DNA of 13,412 nt from an uncultured Acetatifactor sp. (GCA_910587755.1 CAJUNZ010000080.1:1-13412), one strand, 5' to 3'. Shown: positions 1-7,168, counted from the first letter of the stretch. Notes: generated by a model from the letters alone, not told the origin. A program made the numbers and translations.

Positions 1-37
1 TCGGTGACTGGAGTTCAGACGTGTGCTCTTCCGATCT
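1..37 (+). other. Residual Illumina adapter (artefact)
   Basis: Positions 4-37 match, base for base as I remember it, the 34-nt Illumina TruSeq index-side adapter, beginning GTGACTGGAGTTCAG and ending CTCTTCCGATCT. Bases 1-3 would then be the end of the index barcode. It is fused directly to rpoB coding sequence at base 38. Translation across it produces an artificial N-terminus starting MCSSDL. This is untrimmed library sequence at a contig edge and should be masked. Confidence 0.98.
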
Positions 38-1034
38 GCCCTATCTGCCCAACGGCCGTCCTCTGGACATCGTGTTGAATCCTCTGGGCGTGCCTTCCCG
101 TATGAACATCGGGCAGGTGCTGGAGATCCATCTGTCCCTGGCGTCCAGGGCCCTGGGCTTCAATGTGGCCACGCCTGTGTTTGACGGCGCCAACGAGGAT
201 GACATTATGGACACGCTGGATCTGGCCAACGACTATGTGAATCTGGAGTGGGAAGAGTTTGAGGCAAGGCACAAGGAGGAACTGCTTCCGGAGGTGCTGC
301 AGTACCTGTCCGACAACAGGGATCACAGAGAACTCTGGAAGGGCGTGCCTATCTCCCGGGACGGCAAGGTGCGTCTGCGGGACGGCAGGACGGGAGAATT
401 TTTTGACAGCCCTGTTACCATTGGGCACATGCATTACCTGAAACTGCACCATCTGGTGGACGATAAGATCCATGCCCGTTCCACGGGACCCTACTCCCTG
501 GTGACGCAGCAGCCCCTGGGCGGAAAGGCACAGTTCGGCGGGCAGCGTTTCGGAGAGATGGAGGTGTGGGCCCTGGAGGCTTACGGGGCATCCTACACTC
601 TGCAGGAGATTCTGACGGTGAAGTCCGATGATGTGGTGGGCCGTGTGAAGACCTACGAGGCCATCATCAAGGGGGACAATATTCCGGAACCCGGTATACC
701 CGAATCGTTCAAGGTGCTGCTGAAGGAGCTTCAGGCCCTGGGACTTGACGTGCGTGTGCTTCGGGAGGACCAGACGGAAGTGGAGATTATGGAGACCATC
801 GACTATGGAGATACGGATTACCGTTACGAAATGGGAGATGACCGGAAATATGACGACTACGAGAAGGATTCTCTGGGCAGGATGGGATATCAGGCACAGG
901 AATTTGACAATGAGAGCGGTGAGCTTGTGAGTTCCGAGGACGGTTTTGACGATGATGTGGACGACTATGACGATGAGGATGACGATGCATTTGAATCGGA
1001 TTCGGAAGGATACGATGGCGATGGGGAATTCTAG
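38..1034 (+). CDS. rpoB: RNA polymerase beta subunit, C-terminal part (5'-truncated)
   Basis: This is the C-terminal ~331 residues of the beta subunit, which forms much of the active-site cleft of RNA polymerase. The beta hallmarks are visible: VLNPLGVPSRMNIGQ near the start, then KIHARSTGPYSLVTQQPLGG and FGGQRFGEMEVWALEAYGA, the segments that anchor the beta C-terminus to beta'. The reading frame enters from the adapter. The first codon is a hybrid (adapter CT plus native G38) and was probably ATG, because homologues read MP here. The real start lies outside the window, so the ATG-like start at base 21 is false. After the conserved core the protein ends in an acidic tail: 19 of the last 34 residues are Asp or Glu. 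The stop is TAG at 1032-1034, and rpoC follows after 108 bases in the same operon. Confidence 0.97.
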
Positions 1035-1035
1035 T

Positions 1036-1112
1036 ACTCTGTGTCTGAAATAGAGACAGAGTGCCGGAAGGAACGTCCGCACAGAACATGTCCTTCCCCG
1101 GAGAGTGCGGAC
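1036..1112 (+). promoter_or_regulatory. rpoB-rpoC intercistronic RNA with competing hairpins
   Basis: Three pairings can be read directly. Stem A pairs 1036-1046 with 1052-1062 (11 positions, one G-G mismatch, 5-nt loop). Stem B pairs 1064-1072 with 1091-1101 (9 bp with a two-base bulge). Stem C pairs 1075-1082 with 1105-1112 (8 bp, perfect: GTCCGCAC with GTGCGGAC). The 5' arm of C lies inside the loop of B and its 3' arm lies outside, so B and C must alternate or form a pseudoknot. No T-run follows, so these are not intrinsic terminators. They lie just upstream of the rpoC ribosome site and could act as a processing or translation-control element. The function is inferred. Confidence 0.5.
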
Positions 1113-1127
1113 TGCACCGAAAAATAG

Positions 1128-1134
1128 AAGGGAG
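1128..1134 (+). promoter_or_regulatory. rpoC ribosome binding site
   Basis: AAGGGAG ends 8 bases before the ATG at 1143. It overlaps the in-frame GTG at 1134, which rules that codon out as the start and fixes the rpoC start at 1143. Confidence 0.8.
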
Positions 1135-1142
1135 TGCCATTC

Positions 1143-4100
1143 ATGCCAGAAACAAAAAATGAAGCAGCAGCATATCAGCCAATGACATTCGACGCGATCA
1201 AAATAGGCTTAGCTTCACCCGATAAAATCCGTGAGTGGTCCCATGGCGAGGTAATGAAGCCTGAGACTATTAACTACAGGACGCTGAAGCCCGAGAGGGA
1301 CGGTCTGTTCTGCGAGAAGATTTTCGGGCCCAGCAAGGACTGGGAGTGCCACTGCGGTAAATATAAGAAAATCAGATACAAGGGCGTGGTCTGCGACAGG
1401 TGCGGCGTGGAAGTCACCAAGTCCAGCGTCCGGAGGGAGCGCATGGGGCATATTGAACTGGCTGCCCCGGTGTCCCATATCTGGTACTTTAAGGGCATTC
1501 CAAGCCGTATGGGGCTGATCCTGGACCTGTCTCCCAGGGTTCTGGAAAAAGTGCTGTATTTTGCATCCTATATTGTGCTGGATGAGGGGGAGACCGGCCT
1601 TGATTATAAGCAGATACTCTCCGAGAAGGAGTACCAGGACGCAAGGGATACCTATGGCAGCAAGTTCCGCGTGGGCATGGGGGCGGAGGCCATTCAGGAG
1701 CTGCTCAGAGCCATTGACCTGGACCAGGAGGCGGATGAGCTGCGGACCGGCCTGCGGGATTCCTCCGGCCAGAAGCGTGCCCGCATCATCAAGAGACTGG
1801 AAGTGATTGAGGCCTTCCGGGAGTCGGGCAACCTGCCGGAGTGGATGATCATGGACGCGATCCCTGTGATTCCCCCCGACATCCGTCCGATGGTTCAGCT
1901 GGACGGCGGCCGCTTTGCCACCTCGGATCTGAATGACCTTTACCGGAGGATCATCAACAGGAATAATCGTCTGAAGAGACTTTTGGAACTGGGGGCTCCT
2001 GACATTATCGTCCGCAACGAGAAGAGAATGCTTCAGGAGGCGGTGGACGCGCTGATTGACAACGGCAGAAGGGGACGTCCTGTGACAGGGCCCGGAAACC
2101 GGGCGCTGAAATCCCTCTCCGACATGCTGAAGGGAAAATCCGGCCGTTTCCGCCAGAACCTTCTGGGCAAGCGTGTGGATTATTCCGGTCGTTCCGTTAT
2201 CGTGGTGGGGCCTGAGCTGAAGATTTACCAGTGCGGTCTGCCCAAGGAGATGGCCATTGAGCTGTTTAAGCCTTTCGTGATGAAGGATCTGGTGACGAAG
2301 GGCATCAGCCAGAATATCAAGAATGCAAAGAAGCTGGTTGACAAGATGGATAACCAGGTGTGGGATGTGCTGGAGGAGGTTATCAAAGAGCACCCGGTGA
2401 TGCTCAACCGCGCCCCCACACTTCACAGGCTGGGCATCCAGGCTTTTGAGCCCATTCTGGTAGAGGGCAAGGCCATTAAGCTCCATCCTCTGGTGTGTAC
2501 GGCTTTCAACGCGGACTTTGACGGGGATCAGATGGCAGTGCATCTTCCCCTTTCGGTGGAGGCGCAGGCGGAGTGCCGTTTCCTGCTGCTGTCCCCCAAC
2601 AACCTGCTGAAGCCTTCCGACGGCGGCCCTGTGGCGGTGCCTTCCCAGGACATGGTTCTGGGCATCTATTACCTGACCCAGGAGAGGCCCGGAGCGCTGG
2701 GAGAGGGCAGGTACTTTAAAAATGTGAACGAAGCCATTCTGGCTTATGAGAATAAATCCTGTACCCTTCACTCCCGGATCAAGGTACGCACTTCCAAGAA
2801 GAACGCCCAGGGAGAAGTGGTGACGGGAAATGTGGAGTCCACGCTGGGAAGGTTTATCTTCAATGAGATCCTGCCCCAGGACCTGGGCTTTGTAGACAGA
2901 AGCCTGCCGGAGAATTTCCTTCTGCCCGAGGTGGACTTCCATGTGGACAAGAAGGGATTGAAGCAGATCCTGGAGAAGGTTATCAACACCCATGGAGCTT
3001 CCAGAACGGCGGAGGTGCTGGACGATGTAAAGTCCATAGGATATAAGTACTCCACCAGGGCGGCCATGACCGTGTCCATTTCCGATATGACCGTGCCTGC
3101 CAAGAAGCCTGAGATGCTGGCTCAGGCCCAGGCTACGGTGGATAAGATCTCCGCCAACTTCCGAAGGGGACTGATCACGGAGGAAGAGCGGTACAGGGCG
3201 GTGGTTGAGACCTGGAATGAGACGGACAAAGAGCTGACGGAGGTGCTTCTGTCGGGCCTGGATAAATACAATAATATCTACATGATGGCGGACTCCGGTG
3301 CCCGTGGTTCCAACCAGCAGATTAAGCAGCTGGCGGGTATGCGCGGACTGATGGCCGACACCACGGGAAGAACCATAGAGCTGCCCATTAAGTCCAATTT
3401 CCGTGAGGGACTGGACGTTCTGGAGTATTTCATGTCCGCTCACGGCGCCCGGAAGGGACTTTCCGACACGGCTCTGCGGACGGCGGACTCGGGTTATCTT
3501 ACCAGGCGAATGGTGGATGTGTCCCAGGAGCTGAGTATCCGGGAGGTGGACTGCTGTGAGGGCAGAGCAGAGATTCCCGGCATGACGGTGAAGGCTTTTA
3601 TGGACGGCAAGGAGACCATTGAGGGCCTGAAGGACAGGATCACAGGGAGATATTCCTGTGAGGACATTTATGACAGGAATGGTGAACTGATTGTAAAGCA
3701 TAACCATATGATCACACCCAGCCGGGCGGCAAGAATCCTGAGTGTGGGAGTGGACGAGAAGGGCGGGCCCATTGAGGCAGTGAAAATCCGCAACATTCTC
3801 ACCTGCCGTTCCCACGTGGGAATCTGTGCCAAGTGCTATGGGGCCAATATGGCCACCGGGGAGGCAGTACAGGTGGGAGAGGCAGTGGGAATCATTGCCG
3901 CCCAGTCCATCGGGGAGCCCGGTACCCAGCTGACCATGAGAACCTTCCACACCGGCGGTGTGGCGGGCGATGATATCACCCAGGGTCTTCCCCGTGTGGA
4001 GGAGCTTTTTGAGGCCAGAAAACCCAAGGGACTTGCCATTATCGCCGAGTTTGGCGGCAAGGCGGAGCTGCGGGATACCAAGAAGAAGCGAGAGGTCATT

Positions 4101-4985
4101 ATCACCAATGACGAGACAGGGGAGTCCAAGGCTTACCTGATTCCCTATGGCTCCCGAATCAAGATTATGGACGGCCAGGTGCTGGAGGCGGGGGATGAAC
4201 TCACGGAAGGAAGCGTGAATCCTCACGATCTTCTGAAGATCAAAGGAATTCGTTCCGTGCAGGACTATATGCTCCGTGAAGTACAGAGAGTCTATCGTCT
4301 CCAGGGCGTGGATATCGCGGATAAGCATATTGAGGTGATTGTGCGTCAGATGCTGAAAAAAGTCCGCATAGAGAATGCCGGAGACACAGAGTTCCTGCCC
4401 GGCACCCTGGTGGACTTCCTGGAATTTGAGGATATGAATGAACTGCTGTTTTCTGAGGGCAAGGAGCCTGCGGAGGGCAAGCAGGTGCTGCTTGGAATCA
4501 CCAAGGCGGCTCTGGCCACCAATTCCTTCCTGTCCGCGGCTTCTTTCCAGGAGACTACGAAAGTCCTCACAGAGGCGGCCATCAAGGGCAAGGTTGACAA
4601 TCTTATCGGCCTGAAGGAGAACGTGATTATCGGTAAACTGATTCCTGTGGGTACGGGTATGAAGAGATACCGCAGCACCAGACTCAGCACGGACAATGCG
4701 CTGGAGGAGCTTGAGCAGGAAGAGGGAATTGACGGACTCTACAGCATGCCAGGCAGAGATGCCGCAGGGGTTGGGGTCGAAGCGGAGACAGCCGGAGCCG
4801 ATGTGTACCAGGAGGACGGAGCGGCTTCCTATGATGCGGAAGATGAAGAGGATATGGGATTTGAGTCTGACGGGGAAGCTGAGGAGGAATTTGACGCCGA
4901 CTCCTACGAGGAGGAAGAACTTGATTCCGAGGCAGAGGCCGGCCAGGGCTTCGAGGCGGAGGAAGAAGATGGGGCTGATGCCTGA
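1143..4985 (+). CDS. rpoC: DNA-directed RNA polymerase subunit beta'
   Basis: This is the beta' subunit (1280 residues from ATG 1143), the catalytic half of RNA polymerase. The N-terminal zinc site is Cys69, Cys71, Cys84 and Cys87. The catalytic NADFDGD is at 456-462, with Mg-binding Asp458, Asp460 and Asp462. The second zinc site is formed by Cys804 or Cys805 with Cys888, Cys895 and Cys898. The trigger-loop MRTFH is at 932-936. It lacks the large E. coli-type insertion after the trigger loop, as expected for Firmicutes. Past the conserved end (about residue 1200) lies an acidic tail in which 33 of 78 residues are Asp or Glu, with one basic residue. From codon 26 to the end the gene uses no TTA, CTA or TCA codon, a sign of strong codon selection. 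It is cotranscribed with rpoB. Confidence 0.99.
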   Translation: MPETKNEAAAYQPMTFDAIKIGLASPDKIREWSHGEVMKPETINYRTLKPERDGLFCEKIFGPSKDWECHCGKYKKIRYKGVVCDRCGVEVTKSSVRRERMGHIELAAPVSHIWYFKGIPSRMGLILDLSPRVLEKVLYFASYIVLDEGETGLDYKQILSEKEYQDARDTYGSKFRVGMGAEAIQELLRAIDLDQEADELRTGLRDSSGQKRARIIKRLEVIEAFRESGNLPEWMIMDAIPVIPPDIRPMVQLDGGRFATSDLNDLYRRIINRNNRLKRLLELGAPDIIVRNEKRMLQEAVDALIDNGRRGRPVTGPGNRALKSLSDMLKGKSGRFRQNLLGKRVDYSGRSVIVVGPELKIYQCGLPKEMAIELFKPFVMKDLVTKGISQNIKNAKKLVDKMDNQVWDVLEEVIKEHPVMLNRAPTLHRLGIQAFEPILVEGKAIKLHPLVCTAFNADFDGDQMAVHLPLSVEAQAECRFLLLSPNNLLKPSDGGPVAVPSQDMVLGIYYLTQERPGALGEGRYFKNVNEAILAYENKSCTLHSRIKVRTSKKNAQGEVVTGNVESTLGRFIFNEILPQDLGFVDRSLPENFLLPEVDFHVDKKGLKQILEKVINTHGASRTAEVLDDVKSIGYKYSTRAAMTVSISDMTVPAKKPEMLAQAQATVDKISANFRRGLITEEERYRAVVETWNETDKELTEVLLSGLDKYNNIYMMADSGARGSNQQIKQLAGMRGLMADTTGRTIELPIKSNFREGLDVLEYFMSAHGARKGLSDTALRTADSGYLTRRMVDVSQELSIREVDCCEGRAEIPGMTVKAFMDGKETIEGLKDRITGRYSCEDIYDRNGELIVKHNHMITPSRAARILSVGVDEKGGPIEAVKIRNILTCRSHVGICAKCYGANMATGEAVQVGEAVGIIAAQSIGEPGTQLTMRTFHTGGVAGDDITQGLPRVEELFEARKPKGLAIIAEFGGKAELRDTKKKREVIITNDETGESKAYLIPYGSRIKIMDGQVLEAGDELTEGSVNPHDLLKIKGIRSVQDYMLREVQRVYRLQGVDIADKHIEVIVRQMLKKVRIENAGDTEFLPGTLVDFLEFEDMNELLFSEGKEPAEGKQVLLGITKAALATNSFLSAASFQETTKVLTEAAIKGKVDNLIGLKENVIIGKLIPVGTGMKRYRSTRLSTDNALEELEQEEGIDGLYSMPGRDAAGVGVEAETAGADVYQEDGAASYDAEDEEDMGFESDGEAEEEFDADSYEEEELDSEAEAGQGFEAEEEDGADA

Positions 4986-5000
4986 GGCCCCTTCTTCTTT
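4961..5000 (+). terminator. Candidate intrinsic terminator spanning the rpoC stop codon
   Basis: GGGGC (4971-4975) pairs with GCCCC (4987-4991) around an 11-nt loop that contains the TGA stop (4983-4985). Below a three-base bulge (GAT, 4968-4970), 4961-4967 pairs with 4992-4998. The 3' side is the pyrimidine-rich TTCTTCTTTAT rather than a clean T-run, so termination may be partial. The 5' arm encodes the Glu/Asp-rich end of RpoC. Confidence 0.45.
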
Positions 5001-5062
5001 ATAAAAAGAACAGGCAGCCTGGCACAAGCGCAGAAGTTCGGACAGAGGAGAGGGTTATATTT

Positions 5063-5908
5063 ATGAAGATTCTCGTTACAGGAGTACGTGGGCAGCTGGG
5101 CCACGATGTGGTGGAGGAACTGACCCGGCGTGGCATTGATGCTGTGGGCGTAGACATTGAAGAGATGGACGTGACGGACAAAGACAGCGTGGACAGCGTG
5201 GTCAGAGGGGCGGCGCCCGATGCCGTGATTCACTGTGCGGCTTATACGGCGGTGGATGCGGCGGAGGAGAACGAGGAGCTCTGCCGCAGGGTAAATGCGG
5301 ACGGTCCCCGGAATATCGCCGGTGTCTGCAGGGAGCTGGACATTAAAATGCTGCAGGTGAGCACGGACTATGTGTTTGACGGCAGGGGAGATAATTTCTG
5401 GAGGCCTGAGGATGAGTGCCATCCCCAGAGTGTCTATGGGCAGACAAAGTATGAGGGAGAGCTGGCAGTCCAGAATACACTGGAGAAGTACTTTATTGTG
5501 CGGATTGCATGGTCCTTCGGTGTCAATGGAAAGAACTTTGTCAAGACCATGCTGAATCTGGCCAAAACCCATGACACTATTCGTGTGGTGGATGACCAGG
5601 TGGGCTCTCCCACTTACACTTTTGATCTTGCCAGGCTTCTGGTGGACATGGTGCTCACGGACCGGTACGGCATCTACCACGCCACCAACGAGGGAATCTG
5701 CTCCTGGTATGATTTTGCCTGTGCCATCTTTGAGGAGGCAGGGGTGGATGTGAAGGTTATTCCGGTGAGCACGGAGGAGTACGCCGCAAAGGCCCCCCGT
5801 CCTGCCAACAGCCGCCTGGATAAAGAAAAGCTGACAGAGAATGGCTTTGAAAAACTGCCCCCCTGGAGGGATGCGCTGAAAAGATTCCTGCTTCAGCTGA
5901 ATGCCTAA
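5063..5908 (+). CDS. rfbD: dTDP-4-dehydrorhamnose reductase (RmlD/RfbD family)
   Basis: This 281-residue protein is of the RmlD family, which uses NADPH to reduce dTDP-6-deoxy-L-lyxo-4-hexulose to dTDP-L-rhamnose, the sugar donor for cell-surface glycans. It is an extended short-chain dehydrogenase with a Rossmann fold. The nucleotide-binding TGVRGQLG is at 6-13, STDYVFDG at 100-107 supplies the active-site Ser/Thr region, and the catalytic Tyr125 and Lys129 lie in YGQTK. The substrate-side VGSPTYT and the C-terminal LPPWRDAL are also typical. The length is normal for the family. The start is ATG 5063, preceded by AGAGGAGAGGG. It begins 77 bases after rpoC, and no rmlA, rmlB or rmlC is in the window, so its pathway partners lie elsewhere. 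Transcription probably comes through rpoC, since I see no promoter in the gap. Confidence 0.92.
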   Translation: MKILVTGVRGQLGHDVVEELTRRGIDAVGVDIEEMDVTDKDSVDSVVRGAAPDAVIHCAAYTAVDAAEENEELCRRVNADGPRNIAGVCRELDIKMLQVSTDYVFDGRGDNFWRPEDECHPQSVYGQTKYEGELAVQNTLEKYFIVRIAWSFGVNGKNFVKTMLNLAKTHDTIRVVDDQVGSPTYTFDLARLLVDMVLTDRYGIYHATNEGICSWYDFACAIFEEAGVDVKVIPVSTEEYAAKAPRPANSRLDKEKLTENGFEKLPPWRDALKRFLLQLNA

Positions 5909-5916
5909 ATAAAAAG

Positions 5917-5949
5917 ATATTTCTTTCAGCTGAATTCCAAAAGAAATAT
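5917..5949 (+). other. AT-rich hairpin after rfbD
   Basis: ATATTTCTTT (5917-5926) pairs perfectly with AAAGAAATAT (5940-5949) around a 13-nt loop. On the + strand it is followed by A residues rather than T, so it is a poor terminator. On the - strand it would be followed by a T-rich stretch, but no - strand gene needs ending here. It may stabilise the 3' end or assist the adjacent terminator-like repeat. Confidence 0.35.
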
Positions 5950-5959
5950 TAAAAAATAG

Positions 5960-5988
5960 TTGACAACACATCCGCAAGTAGCTATAAT
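5960..5988 (+). promoter_or_regulatory. Sigma-A promoter of rpsL-rpsG-fusA
   Basis: A consensus -35 TTGACA (5960-5965) and a consensus -10 TATAAT (5983-5988) are separated by exactly 17 bp. Transcription would start near 5995, giving an ~89-nt leader before rpsL. Consensus strength fits a highly expressed ribosomal protein operon. Confidence 0.93.
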
Positions 5989-6016
5989 AAATGAGCGTGC
6001 GTGCGGATGTGCTTTT
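5967..6016 (+). terminator. Terminator-like inverted repeat enclosing the rpsL promoter -10
   Basis: CACATCCGCA (5967-5976) lies between the -35 and -10 boxes, and its perfect complement TGCGGATGTG (6002-6011) lies just past the start site. The second arm is followed by C and a run of five T (6013-6017). RNA reading through from rfbD could form this 10-bp stem with a 25-nt loop and then meet a U-run. RNA started at the local promoter lacks the first arm and cannot. The pairing is seen; the conditional termination is inferred. Confidence 0.5.
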
Positions 6017-6034
6017 TAATATAGCAAAATCCGT
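6003..6034 (+). promoter_or_regulatory. rpsL leader hairpin, alternative to the upstream repeat
   Basis: Within the promoter-derived transcript, CGGAT (6004-6008) can pair with ATCCG (6029-6033) and TGCT (6010-6013) with AGCA (6023-6026). This gives a bulged stem with a 9-nt loop plus a flanking G-U pair. It reuses the bases that form the second arm of the larger repeat, so the two folds exclude each other. Confidence 0.4.
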
Positions 6035-6083
6035 TTGGCACAGCAGGCGAAAGGATATTACGTTAAGAAAGAGGTGAAACAGA

Positions 6084-6506
6084 ATGCCAACATTTAACCA
6101 GTTAGTAAGAAAGGGACGCCAGACAACTGCAAAGAAGTCTACTGCACCTGCTCTTCAGAAGGGGTATAACTCTCTTCACAAGAAGGCTACCGATGTATCT
6201 GCTCCCCAGAAACGTGGAGTGTGCACTGTAGTCAAGGTGATCACCCCTAAGAAGCCTAATTCCGCTCTCAGGAAGGTGGCCAGGGTTCGTCTTTCCAACG
6301 GGATTGAAGTGACAAGCTATATTCCTGGCGAGGGACACAATCTGCAGGAGCACAGTGTTGTCCTGATCCGCGGCGGCAGGGTAAAGGACCTCCCCGGTAC
6401 CAGATACCATATTATCCGTGGTACACTTGATACCGCAGGCGTGGTCAACAGGAAGCAGGCCCGTTCTAAGTACGGCGCTAAGAGGCCTAAGGCGGCGAAG
6501 AAGTAA
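6084..6506 (+). CDS. rpsL: 30S ribosomal protein S12
   Basis: This is S12 (140 residues), a decoding-centre protein of the small ribosomal subunit. It is the long Gram-positive form, with a ~13-residue insertion around residues 26-40 compared with E. coli. The conserved TPKKPNSALRKVARVRL and RGGRVKDLPG are present. Lys56 and Lys101, equivalent to E. coli Lys43 and Lys88, are the usual sites of streptomycin-resistance changes, and both are the sensitive-type lysine. The start is ATG 6084, after GAGGTG. It is the first gene after the consensus promoter, followed by rpsG and fusA in the usual str-operon order. Confidence 0.99.
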   Translation: MPTFNQLVRKGRQTTAKKSTAPALQKGYNSLHKKATDVSAPQKRGVCTVVKVITPKKPNSALRKVARVRLSNGIEVTSYIPGEGHNLQEHSVVLIRGGRVKDLPGTRYHIIRGTLDTAGVVNRKQARSKYGAKRPKAAKK

Positions 6507-6697
6507 TCTTCATAAGCAGAGTGCGAAACTAAGAAAAGTGTTGGAATTCTGTCATACAGATAAACAGCGCGAACACTTGGGGAACACATGTGAGTACCGA
6601 TGATTTATTTTGCGGCAGGCTTATGCTTGAAGAATTGCCGTGACGTGCACAGGAGAATATACGGATGCTGTGCACCTATAATAAGGAGGGAAGTACC
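6507..6697 (+). promoter_or_regulatory. rpsL-rpsG intercistronic leader
   Basis: This 191-base gap is long for a ribosomal operon. AAGTGTT (6536-6542) pairs with AACACTT (6572-6578), with a small CTGT/ACAG hairpin inside. GTGCAC occurs at 6645-6650 and 6670-6675 and can pair with itself shortly before the rpsG ribosome site. In E. coli the corresponding gap is where S7 binds to repress its own translation. The same role here is a guess from position. I see no intact gene in it. Confidence 0.4.
6683..6689 (+). promoter_or_regulatory. rpsG ribosome binding site
   Basis: A full AAGGAGG lies 8 bases before the GTG at 6698 and selects that codon as the start. The in-frame ATG at 6665 is upstream of this site and would add an unconserved 11-residue leader. 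Confidence 0.9.
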
Positions 6698-7168
6698 GTG
6701 CCACGTAAAGGACATATTCAAAAAAGAGATGTTTTAGCAGATCCTTTATACAATAACAAGGTGGTTACAAAGTTGGTCAACAATATTATGATCGACGGCA
6801 AGAAAGGTGTAGCCCAGAAGATTGTATATGGTGCTTTTGCAAAGGTTGAAGCAAAATCAGGAAAGCCGGCTCTGGAAGTATTTGAGGCGGCTATGAGCAA
6901 TATCATGCCCGTTCTGGAGGTAAAAGCCAGGCGTATCGGCGGCGCCACATACCAGGTGCCCATTGAGGTAAGGGCAGAGAGACGCCAGGCTCTGGCGCTC
7001 CGCTGGCTGACCATGTTCTCCCGCAAGAGAAGCGAGAAGACCATGGAGGACAGGCTGGCAAATGAGATTCTTGACGCATCCAACAACACGGGCTCCGCAG
7101 TCAAGAGAAAAGAAGATATGCATAAGATGGCGGAGGCCAATAAGGCGTTTGCGCATTACAGATTCTAA
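6698..7168 (+). CDS. rpsG: 30S ribosomal protein S7
   Basis: This is S7 (156 residues from the GTG start), a primary binder of the 3' major domain of 16S rRNA that organises the head of the 30S subunit. The start MPRKGHIQKRDVLADPLY, the central RRIGGATYQVPIEV and RRQALALRWL, and the end AEANKAFAHYRF are all canonical, and the length is the family standard. GTG is chosen because a perfect ribosome site is correctly spaced and homologues begin at PRKG. In the str operon S7 is usually the autoregulator; the long upstream gap leaves room for that. Confidence 0.98.
   Translation: MPRKGHIQKRDVLADPLYNNKVVTKLVNNIMIDGKKGVAQKIVYGAFAKVEAKSGKPALEVFEAAMSNIMPVLEVKARRIGGATYQVPIEVRAERRQALALRWLTMFSRKRSEKTMEDRLANEILDASNNTGSAVKRKEDMHKMAEANKAFAHYRF

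Noticed and set aside
21..37. ATG at base 21 as the rpoB start
   Set aside because: It lies inside the sequencing adapter. The real rpoB start is upstream of the contig.
1134..1142. GTG at 1134 as the rpoC start
   Set aside because: It overlaps the ribosome site. ATG 1143 has correct spacing and matches the family N-terminus.
1215..5027. A 1270-codon open frame on the - strand opposite rpoC, with similar long frames opposite rpoB, fusA and tuf
   Set aside because: They lie in codon register with the sense genes and are open only because TTA, CTA and TCA codons are avoided. They encode His/Leu/Gln-rich sequence with no recognisable domain and have no ribosome site.
6637..6682. Possible promoters before rpsG (TTGCCG with TATACG, and TATAAT at 6677-6682)
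   Set aside because: The first pair is weak in both boxes. The second has no -35 and lies directly against the ribosome site.
6665..6697. ATG at 6665 as the rpsG start
   Set aside because: It is upstream of the perfect ribosome site, and the extra 11 residues are not part of S7.
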